Origin: Psettodes erumei
Lineage: Eukaryota > Chordata > Actinopteri > Pleuronectiformes > Psettodidae
Length of the DNA stretch: 64,000 nt
Reading direction: 5' to 3'
NCBI GenBank assembly: GCA_016785225.1
Contig: JAFBJZ010000660.1
Span: forward strand, 2,604,001-2,668,000
Shown: positions 22,560 through 64,000 of the stretch, piece by piece
Layout of the letters: each line of letters opens with the position of its first letter
How positions within the stretch are numbered: the first letter of the stretch is position 1
Position numbers and translations under genes: made by a program
Notes under the pieces: model-generated
Told to the model about the DNA's origin: nothing
What the model saw: only the letters and a program-made list of their open reading frames with translations
The model's database searches: none

Positions 22560-22640
22560 TCGTATGGAATCGCGAAAGGAAACAATCTCTCCTCTGTCTT
22601 TTACTCGGTTGCCAAGGAGACGCGTAATGCCTGCGTTGCG
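22560..22640 (-). promoter_or_regulatory. Likely promoter of the C6orf118-like gene with X-box-like motif
   Basis: The local CpG content rises (TCGCG, ACGCG). GTTGCCAAGGAGAC at 22608-22621 resembles the RFX X-box palindrome GTTGCC-N2-GGCAAC in the left half and imperfectly in the right. The position fits a first non-coding exon for the - strand gene. Confidence 0.35.
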
Positions 22641-23306
22641 TTCAGTGTCTTGTTAATAATCGTACCCACGACGTTTAATGTGCGAGAAGTCATTTCACCT
22701 GGGGAGGAAGGCTAAACAGACTAAGCCATGTTATAGTCATGTTTCATTTGACGCACTGTGTGTTGGGTTTAAATCGGCGTTTATAAATATAATGGTATAC
22801 ATTGGAAAAGGAAAGACAGGGAGATTTGCTTCTTCATTTTGAAACAATCAGAAACAGTGTTTGGAGGACAGCTGCATCCATCGATTGTGTAATTTTTTTC
22901 CTGTTAATGGAGTTTATTTTACAATGATATTATTAATGAGTGCTTGCAGTCTGTCTACAATGTTACTGTGTAAAGGTGAAGCAAAAGAGCCAAAGTTGAC
23001 ACTGCATGACTCTTCAAACTTTCATAGCAGCAGAACATGGCAAAACAGTGTGACTTTCTTTTAACCATAATAATCTGAAGTTCAGTGAAAAAAGACAGAA
23101 ATGTGTGGCAATCAAACGAATTGAATGAAACTTCCATGGTGAAGGTTTTTATTTATCTACTGGTAGAGTAACTGGAGGGGATCAGGTGTAAATAATGTTA
23201 TTAAAGTTATTACTAACACTCTGGAACTGAACGGCGACGATGGCGTCATCAGGAAACACCTGCCCCCACATTAGCCACGTGATCCTGATTGCCTGACAAG
23301 AGATGT

Positions 23307-25378
23307 TATATTAAGGCCTCCGACACTCGTAAGTTACAATGAATCAGCAACAGGTGCAAAGGCCGGACGAAGACCGGCACCTGAAGGAAAAAAGAATGCA
23401 TAAAGTCCGGATTTGCGAATATGGGGCAACAAAATCAGAGATTTCAGAGATAAGGGTGCAGGCACCAAACATTTCTGATGGAGGAAAAAGGTTGTTTTTG
23501 CAAAGCAGCGTGATTATCAGTGCATCATAGCTACAAAAGTATGACCTCGGACGCCCCCGCCCAAAAAAAAAAAAAAAAAAGAAAAAGGCGTGTGACACCC
23601 CTCGGTGCAGGACGGAAAAAGAACGCGGAGACACGAAACGGGTAGATCTGGTACTTGGAGACAGGAACAGAAAGGTTAGTGATGACGGTGGGCACGAGTT
23701 CGCATCACGCTGTTGTCAAGTGTGCGGGACGTTCTGCAGGGTAACATGTTGAAGTGTGCTGCGTACACAGTCCTCTTTCACTCAGTTTAAACATTTTAAA
23801 CGCAAGAACGGAGCTGGTCTGAGCAAAGGTTCTTTGGCCCCCGGAACTGTATTATCCCAAACTGCGGACATATTGATTTGGCCCAGTAGGTCAGTGTTTC
23901 TGCAACATGAGGCTACATAGTTAACTTTTAAACCAGTGTAGTTTACTTTATAGCCAATCGTGGGGGTAAACTTGTGCACTTGTGCTTCTGGGCTAAATCC
24001 AGAACTTCTCTTCTCTGAGACCACTCCAGAATTCCACATTTAAGTTTTACATGACCTTTCACTTTTCTCCAGTATTCACCAAACGTTAAGGCAACTTGTA
24101 GTATCACGATTATTGTCTAAACTGTGACGTCACAGGCATCGTCTCTCCTGCTCAGAAACATGGTTGTTTGATTTGTGTTACATATCCTGTCTGCAAATAC
24201 TGATTATGGACTAAATGCTTTTAAAGTGTCTTTTTCTCACACTGGGCCTGAAATCTCTGCTACAGCAGCACTAATGTAAATCAGACTTTCCAGTTCAATC
24301 ATGTTTCTGTTATCGGTGCATGTTTGCTCCTGTGGAACCTCAGCCTAACTTTTTTTTTAATTAACAGAAAAACTGGATGCTGCAAAGGCCAGGGAGACAT
24401 CAGATTGACCTGGAGACCTGAAAACTGTCTCTCGAAGGTCAGTGATGCCTGTGAGGTTGCTAAGTTAGCCACGAGTTGGCGTTTAAATTTGAGCTTGTAA
24501 GTTAACAATAGCTATAAAAGACAGTTCCTGGGGGGTATTCCAGGAAGCAGGTTTAACAAACTTCGAGCCTAAACCTGAATTCTGAGTTGATGAACCCCAG
24601 GATGGGAAACTCAGAGCTTTTGTTTCTACAACAGCTGATCAGAGTTAATCCAATCAGTGACATCTAATCATGTATTACATTTAAATATAGTAACTGATTA
24701 TGTTAAAAACAAGTTAAGACTAATGCCTGTATGCAGTAGTGCAGCTGCACTACAATCATGCTCACTGAGCGATATCATATAATCAACATTATATGTCAAT
24801 AAATGGCCAAAATGGCTCTCAGATGGTTAGACATAGTTGTAGTAGACTAGCAGCTATAATAATGAACCCGCTTATCATGCTTATAGTTTACAAATAAAGT
24901 TGTCTTGTAGAACAAAAATCAACAACTAACTATAAATTATCTCAGGTACATTTTGGCATTTTCAAAACAAGTTTCAAGGCAAGGAACTAATTGACAACCT
25001 GACACCTGTCTTGATGACCATGGACAGTGTATAGATTTTATTCTGAGCTGAATCCAATTTATGGTATGTTTTGAATATAGTGACAAAGATTGCTTTCTCC
25101 ATCCTTCCTTGAATGAATTTAGTGAATTTATTGTTTGAGCTCAGCGGTTTACATAGAAGTAGCGGACTCTGATGGGTGATGGGAGTGTAAAGTTTTTGTA
25201 ATGTGGTGTAAATAACAGTCAAACATTTTTAATCAGTCAGTTGTGTGTTCAAGCGGCTTGTATTGACTGCTGTCTAGCCAAGGTGGCTGCTGTGCCACAA
25301 TTTATTAATCGACCTAATTTGCTTGGATGATTATGGGTGCACAAATCATTTTTCCTTTTTAGGTGTAACCTACACAAG
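23307..25378 (+). ncRNA. Possible spliced non-coding RNA (speculative)
   Basis: TATATTAA at 23307 would place a start near 23337. Candidate exon 1 ends at 23674 before GTTAGT. Candidate exon 2 is 24368-24437, with branch-like CCTAAC plus a T-rich tract and AACAG before it and GTCAGT after it. Candidate exon 3 is a 16-base segment 25363-25378 between TTTCCTTTTTAG and GTAAGA. The reading frames are not conserved-looking. Based only on splice-like signals, with no expression evidence. Confidence 0.2.
24527..24665 (+). repeat. Interspersed repeat end (GGGGTATTCCAGGAAGCAGG type)
   Basis: GGGGTATTCCAGGAAGCAGG, then TTTAACAAACTTCGAGCC and, later, GATGAACCCCAGGATGGGAA, is a terminus I recall from abundant fish DNA-transposon-derived repeats. 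No second terminus was found, so it may be truncated. Confidence 0.45.
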
Positions 25379-26617
25379 GTAAGACCCATTTTTATATATT
25401 TTTTTAACTGGCTGTCGCGCCTCCCTGCTGCCCAAAGTGCATCATCATCTTCTACTTTCTTGGACTCATTTCTGTGTGATGTCTTGATTATTCATCTGTC
25501 GCACCATCAACCATGCAGCACACTGAGAAAACACATTTCCAAAAGGTCAGATCATGTCCACTATTGTCACTGTTTAGGATCTACAAACAGTTTAATGCCA
25601 TTTTCCCTTTGTTTTCACTACAGCCATTGTCATGAGTATACTTTGTCAGCTGATGTACTGATTTATGTAGAATAGACACTGTGCCACAGCTGTGTATTTC
25701 TTTGACAACAATGCCACCCCTTTGTTCATTTATGTTTCATCTGGGATCAACAGGTCCTGTCTGTGCACTAAGTTGAAACACCACAGCGTTTATCAGTCTT
25801 TTGTCCTCAGATAGCAGGCTCCTTTTAGAGAGGTGCAGTACAGACAGATTGTAACCCCTTGCAGGTTTGTTGGGTCTCGATATGCAGTAAGAAATGGACC
25901 GACTTTGGTTGTAGTCAGTCGGTTTTGTTTGGAACTACTGAGTCAGCAATCTGGATCAGATGTTGAGTCTGAAGCGTTTGGTCTGAAAACAGAACATTTT
26001 CTTGACCCAGCTGAGTCACCTTGACTGTTAGGGTTCTTTGTGGATCAATGGTCCTTTTAGTTTGTAACTTCTTATAGCTGGAGGCTGTTGTCTTTCTTTT
26101 TCCAACATGGCTGCTGTGCCACTACTCTCTCTCTCTCTTTTTTTTTTTTAAATGGCAGCTGTGTCTAATTTGATTCTGGTCTTTTTCGGCCCCCTCTCTA
26201 TTTGTCACCGTGCCAAGACTTTCTATTTGTATGTCTGTTGTCCTTTTCATGGACGCTCATCCACAACTTGTCTTTGGCTGCTGTGCTGGGATTGGTCCAT
26301 TTCAATTTCTCAGTCTGTTTGTCCAACATGTTCCTGTTGGGTCCAATCAATATATTTTATTACAAACATAATACATCTACAAACAAAGAAGTGCTTTTTA
26401 AAATTTTTTCTTGGTTGCCATGCCAAGCTTGTCTCTCTCGCGTCTGTCTCCTGCTCTTATCGCTCCTGTTTCTGTCTCATGAGTCTGTGGTGTATTGAAG
26501 ACGACTGGCCACGGTGCTCCCCTCTGTCTCTGTCTTCCTATTCATTCTGTTGTCTGTCTGTGGGAGCTTTGATGTCTGTTCCTGTCTGTCCACCATCTGT
26601 GTGCGTCTGTCCTCTGC

Positions 26618-26718
26618 TGCGCATGGAAGATTTGTGATGTCACTATGTCCGTTTCCGTGCGTGCGTGTGTGCGTTTGTGTTTGTCCATCTGTGTGTTGCG
26701 CATGGAAGATTTGTGATG
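26618..26718 (+). repeat. Duplicated 22-base motif in a degenerate tandem repeat zone
   Basis: TGCGCATGGAAGATTTGTGATG occurs identically at 26618-26639 and 26697-26718, period 79 bases. It is embedded in TGTCTGT-rich sequence with related GGCTGCTGTGCC blocks at about 25296, 26106 and 26277. Confidence 0.85.
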
Positions 26719-27625
26719 CCCGAGTCTGTTCCTGTGCGTGTCCGTTCATGTGTCTGTGTCAGACATTGGTGCCACTTCTTTTTTGTACTTCCTGTGGGAC
26801 TGGAGAAAGTGTCAGCAAGTTCGCAGGCTCATCATTGCACTGCTACTATTGGAAATCCAACATAATGTGTTGATAAATAGTTTCTAACTCTGCAAATGGC
26901 AGAACTGAGCTCTGTGAATTCTTGAACATGGAAAGACTCAACAAATTTCCCCTATTTCCCCCATGTTTTCTGATTTTGTGATATTTAAATGTTTCCTGCA
27001 GGCCATCACAAATCCTTGCACACAGTAACCCAATTACCAAATAAATCATGTAAACATTTGTAGCTGGGGAAATCTGGTTACTGCTAAAGTCTTGCACGTA
27101 AATGCTTTAATCAAACTATTATCTTAATCAGGTTATTCACAATGATTGGGTTGTTGTGTGTGCAAGTAAACACACAGTCCTGAACGTAGCCTGCACTTCA
27201 AAACAGAGGGAGGAGGAGGGAGACTCGGCCTCCAGGCTTGAACGGCCAGAATAGGAAAGCAGATGGCAAAGCTGAGCATGAGGGAAAAGATAGTGTAACG
27301 CGTTACGCTTCACTGAGTAGAGAGTCCTACTGAGTAGGAACGTTTGATCGGATGATGTTGGGGAGGGAAAAAAAAAAAAAAAAAAGGAATGCTGTGTAGG
27401 ACGTGTGTACTGTTCGCTTGCCCACTGAATTCATACTGCTGACAATGACATTTCCAGTTTTATATTTCATTCTTAGTTACAGGGCCATTAGCACCATTTG
27501 TGAACATATTTGTTTGTTCAAGGATGAATGAAAAACAATAACACCTCCCCACATGGGCTAATTAAACAAGACCAGTGAAGAGTGATGATGATCACTGTCA
27601 CTGACTCTACAGCTCTAGCAATAAT

Positions 27626-27657
27626 ATAATAATAATATAATAATAATAATAATAATA
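27626..27657 (+). repeat. (TAA)n microsatellite
   Basis: Near-pure ATA/TAA units just beyond the pde10a 3' end. Confidence 0.9.
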
Positions 27658-27800
27658 TGACTTAACACTGAAGTAAATACAAAAAATAGACAATTTACTC
27701 ATGAAATAAAGGATGATCTGGCACACAGGTGTATTTTTCAGGTATTTAATAAAAGTCATTTGGGCTACTGCTCTTACATTTACAGTTGAGACATTCCTCA

Positions 27801-27806
27801 TTTATT
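27801..27806 (-). terminator. pde10a: Candidate distal poly(A) signal of pde10a
   Basis: AATAAA on the - strand, 2.5 kb after the stop. Earlier candidates on the same strand are at 29695-29700 and 28731-28736. Confidence 0.4.
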
Positions 27807-28115
27807 CTGGTTAACAGTAACATGTCGAGACCGTTTTGTTTATCTTGATGTTTACTTTGTACAAAACAAAAAGGCCAACATTATTTTTCTTTGTATAAAA
27901 AATATAAGTTAATTTAAATTTAACTCTAATTAAGAAAATAACAATAGTGATAAGAGCAATAATAATTATTGTCAATAATAATAATGATAAAGATCATAAG
28001 CTAAACATAGTGCAGACAATGGGATATAACTGGTGCTGAAAAGTAGAAGGGACAGTGCAGTGTTTATGGACTTAACCATGTTCTTAGGTGGGGTTGGACT
28101 GGGGAAAGAGACTCA

Positions 28116-28118
<3 letters not shown>

Positions 28119-28177
<59 letters not shown>
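28119..28177 (+). repeat. Compound (TC)n(AC)n microsatellite
   Basis: About 16 TC units followed by about 14 AC units in the presumed pde10a 3' UTR. It would be (GT)n(GA)n in the transcript. Confidence 0.95.
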
Positions 28178-28185
<8 letters not shown>

Positions 28186-30343
28186 CATGCACGCACACAA
28201 TCTACACATCCAGTCAGAAGGCGCACAACTGCCATTCAGTTTAGCACCATCAGAGCGAACATCTCATTCTGTACAAACTAATTCCTAGATTGTACAAAGT
28301 ATACACCTATTACCATATATGCAAAACTCTATATAAACTTCAGTTTAGGTGCATGCTAATTGTTGCTCTTGGTTGAAGTTTTACAGGAAGCAATTCTAAA
28401 AAGTAAGACAGAGCACATCAATTGGAAACTGATGGCACACTATAAACCACATGCCATCACAGAGGATCAGCAATCAGCAATACATTCATCAAACTGTACA
28501 TTCACACCATTGGGGGGGTGGAGGGGGAGGGGTGGGGGAGTAGGTGGGCACAGTACCAGTCATAAAACAAATTATCTGAGCAGTAATTTCATTCTTGGAG
28601 GGACAACGTCCACTGGAATGACAGCTTCAGACAAAACAATTTGTCTTTCGGAAGATCTTGGGAACTCATTTGAAACAGTCCAAATGTACCCCCATGCATG
28701 ATGTTGGAGACTGAGCATAAGGGAAGATGATTTATTTCCTTTGGCAGGTTGTGGATATGAAGGAGAGCGTCTGTTGCACACCTGCAAAAAGTCAACCAAC
28801 ATTCTTGAGCTGCAGTCCCAGACATAGACATATGATGCACTTTAGCTTAACAGGTTTGACAATGTGGGAAAATATGACGCCGACAGATGCAGAGACTTCT
28901 GCAGAGCTGCTGTGCCCTGCATCAACAGCAAAATGACAAAAGTGTTCAGTGTCATTAATGTTTTGTACTACACCTTTGAACCAGCAAGGACACCCGTTTA
29001 TGTCAAAAAGAGAAAACATCTGAGATTGTACAGGCTACTACTTGTTCCACCCTTCACCCTTAATTGAATTTACATCCTAGAACTCATCACACCTCAGCAA
29101 TTTGTCATAGATTAGGATGCTGTCTGGACAGTACATGGAACGGTCGTCTGTAAAAAGTTTTTTGTGCCTCTGCAAACAAACTAATCCTTTATAACCCACG
29201 AGACACTTTACCACCTTGTGCAGGATTCCCATTTTAATTGTGTTTGATTCGTGGCTGTAAAAGTTACTGATTAATAACTGGAACCAGTTTGAATAAAATC
29301 ATGAAGTGACAGTGTTGTGAAAAAGTATATGAGAAGGGGTATTCAATAGTATGCAGTCTCGGCTTGCTATAAATAATTCAAAGTGATGCTATTTGTGCAT
29401 CTTGCTCTTCTTTGTCTTGTGAACTCCCTCCTACAAACATTATGACCGCTGGCCTGGGGTCAGATCCTGCTGATCAGAGGGAAGTTGATGTACTATGCAG
29501 CAGGTTCCTAAATGCCAGGGGGAGCCGGGAGCAGTGCTGTGGGGTCCACTTCAGGAAGATACATTGTGACTCTCTTGTGACTCTGTTCACAAGTGTCGAC
29601 ATTATCTAACTCCTCTTGTCACAGTTCGTCCACATTTTGTAGAATATGCTGCAGGGGGATTTCTGCAATCTCCACGTAAAATAGGCTGTATCACTTTATT
29701 CAAGTACTGCAAAGGATTTTTGCTCAAAAAGTAATAAAAAACATTCTGACAGCCGCCTTCTTAATAAGGTGGCATCACATCATACATCTGTTCTACACAT
29801 TCCTTCTGTCCGTGGGAACACCTTGCTGAAGTAGTGCGTGTACAATAAACCTACCACAGAAGGCAAACAGTACCGTTTCAAAAAACGCCTGAACCACAAC
29901 AAGATTTCACATATCCTAGCCTTTTTAAAGGTTCAGAGTAAGGCCTCTGCAACTACAAGACCATAAAAGAATCAGCTAAAAAAAAAAAAAAAAAAAAAAA
30001 GCAAAAAAACCCAACAAAACATAAAACAGCCAAAATAACACAACCAAAATGGCACAGGTCCATCCTACCAAATGAATTCCCAAGCTGAGTGGACGTAAGG
30101 TGATGGGGTTGAAGTCCCTCAGCCCCATCAGCTGTCTGTCAGTCTCTGGGATCAGTGAAACCGCCAGTGTTGACACCTCCGTCACCCAATGAGGTAACCG
30201 TGTGTTTTTTTTCTAAGTCAAGTCGCCTTTAGCTGATCTGTCTCTGGCTAACACAGGATGTGGGTTCTTCATCCTACAATGTTCCAAGTCTGTGGCAGGA
30301 TTCAGGTTGTATTCCTTTGGTGGGCCAGTAAACCATTTGATAG

Positions 30344-63048
<32,705 letters not shown>

Positions 63049-63388
63049 GTCGGATTGCGAGCGCAAAAGGAGAGAGGAGCCACGGAGAAAAGTGCGCCTC
63101 TGCAGCTGCAACTTGGTGCGTCTGGGCAAAAAAACGCAAAACTATTCCAAGACGCGGTGGGGTGATGGTGTCCTCAATGCTCGAGGCTGTGCACGGTTTA
63201 GGAAGGGCACGAAGAGCAGTGTGCTGCCCCCACCCCCCCTCCACCAGCGCTATAACCCAGCACCGCTGGCCGAGGTGTAGCTACAGTCGGTCCGCCTCCT
63301 CGGCGTGGTGGCTCCGCTGTGGATGTGCAGCAGCAGCAGACTGGAGGAGCAGAGGCGACGACGCATAGACACAGGGAAATTGTAGTAA
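63049..63388 (-). promoter_or_regulatory. pde10a: pde10a 5' UTR and CpG-rich promoter area
   Basis: GC- and CpG-rich sequence directly upstream of the PDE10A2-type start codon, with in-frame TAG at 63144-63142 and a C-rich GC-box-like stretch at 63228-63244 (+ strand). No clear TATA box on the - strand. The start site cannot be placed from sequence alone. Confidence 0.5.
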
Positions 63389-63422
63389 ACACACACATAC
63401 ACACACACACGCCCGCGCGCGC

Positions 63423-63489
<67 letters not shown>
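63388..63489 (+). repeat. Alternating purine-pyrimidine (CA)n/(CG)n tract in pde10a promoter
   Basis: About 100 bases of CA units interrupted by GCCCGCGCGCGCGC. Roughly 340-440 bp upstream of the pde10a ATG. Confidence 0.95.
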
Positions 63490-63492
<3 letters not shown>

Positions 63493-64000
63493 GAAGAGAG
63501 GGGAGCGCGCCATTGTCAAGTTCACCTCAACAATAGAGCACTTCCTCTGAAACTTCCAAAATAAAAGCCCTACCTAAACGCTAAAGGCTGGGTAGCAGCA
63601 GGCCTTTTTGGGATTACAGAAACGAACATAATTTTATTTTGTTAACAAATTTAGAAGAATCAACAATATTATCAGAATTTCCCTTCATTGAAACACTTGT
63701 GCAACGTTGAGGGATTTGGCTTACTGGCTTGTATGTTCATTTTTAATGTGAAACATTACTTTGATCATTTACAAAGTAACCAACCACAGTGACGGAGCTT
63801 CTAAAGCTTTTAAAGCGGAGCTTTTAAACTGTACGTCATCTTCATGGAATATTAACTGATAATATTATCAGTTAGTATTCTAATACGATTATTTTACACT
63901 GGAAACAGCCTAACGGTGGTTTTAATTTGAAGGGTAAACTTTCTTCGTTTCCGACATTTTTGCAAATATGGCGCGTCTGGGAAGAACACTCTTGACGCTG
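63490..64000. other. Distal upstream region of pde10a
   Basis: No gene recognised. AT-rich from 63610 on. It contains a 22-base perfect palindrome at 63853-63874. Confidence 0.5.

Larger units (their letters stand above)
22700..27600. other. Intergenic region between C6orf118-like promoter and pde10a 3' end
   Basis: No protein-coding exon supported. It contains a possible + strand promoter (CACGTG 23275-23280, TATATTAA 23307-23314), exon-like segments (23340-23674, 24368-24437, 25363-25378), an A-run at 23565-23582, an interspersed repeat at 24527-24665, a pyrimidine-rich degenerate repeat zone at 25.3-26.8 kb, and a 12-base palindrome GTAACGCGTTAC at about 27296. Confidence 0.5.
27800..30343 (-). 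other. pde10a: Probable 3' UTR of pde10a
   Basis: No coding potential. It contains three possible AATAAA signals (- strand), a (TC)n/(AC)n compound microsatellite at 28119-28177, a G-rich tract on + at 28512-28547 (C-rich in the transcript) and an A-run at 29978-30000 (U-run in the transcript). The length is inferred. Confidence 0.4.

Noticed and set aside
23339..23530. 63-codon open frame with ATG near the candidate TATA box
   Set aside because: The ATG lies at the predicted start site itself and the peptide shows no similarity; treated as non-coding.
29978..30000. A-run taken as a processed poly(A) tail
   Set aside because: It is a T-run in the pde10a transcript orientation and no gene-derived sequence precedes it on the + strand.
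63198..63564. Several open frames across the CA/GT array upstream of pde10a
   Set aside because: They are translations of a dinucleotide repeat (Cys-Val or Thr-His alternation).

Overview
This is nuclear DNA of a vertebrate, almost certainly a ray-finned (teleost) fish. The genes are split by GT-AG introns, the proteins read as clear orthologues of human genes with fish-like substitutions, CA/TG microsatellites are abundant, and there are short interspersed repeats of types I associate with percomorph fishes. No prokaryotic operon, CRISPR array, tRNA, rRNA or viral gene was seen.

Layout: (1) 706-3301, + strand: the 3' six exons of mcu, the pore subunit of the mitochondrial calcium uniporter; its first exons lie left of the window, and a long 3' UTR may run to about 7.1 kb. 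(2) 8286-14312, + strand: oit3, a secreted liver-type protein with a D8C domain, three EGF-like modules and a zona pellucida (ZP) domain. Its last exon carries an apparent frameshift. (3) 15603-17414, - strand: pla2g12b, a secreted, catalytically dead group XIIB phospholipase A2-like protein with a very long acidic N-terminal insert. (4) 18653-22174, - strand: a nine-coding-exon coiled-coil protein matching C6orf118. (5) About 22.7-27.8 kb: intergenic, with repeats and a possible non-coding transcript on the + strand. (6) 30344-63048, - strand: the complete coding region of pde10a, 22 exons encoding 788 residues of the membrane-targeted PDE10A2-type isoform, with its 3' UTR reaching to about 27.8 kb and a CpG- and CA-rich promoter area at 63.1-63.5 kb.

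How the genes relate: oit3 and pla2g12b are tail to tail, and both are hepatic secretory genes in mammals. Nuclear-receptor half-site clusters lie just upstream of each. mcu, oit3 and pla2g12b are neighbours on human 10q22.1, whereas C6orf118 and PDE10A are neighbours on human 6q27, so the window spans a junction between two ancestral linkage blocks at about 17.6-18.2 kb. The genes do not form one pathway.

I reconstructed exons by hand from frame continuity, splice sites and remembered protein families, with no alignment or expression data. All five coding models close without internal stops. No wholly new system was evident. The observations most worth checking are the oit3 frameshift, the expanded acidic region of Pla2g12b, the paired HNF4-like sites, the NAGNAG and micro-exon features of pde10a, and the possible spliced non-coding RNA at 23.3-25.4 kb.
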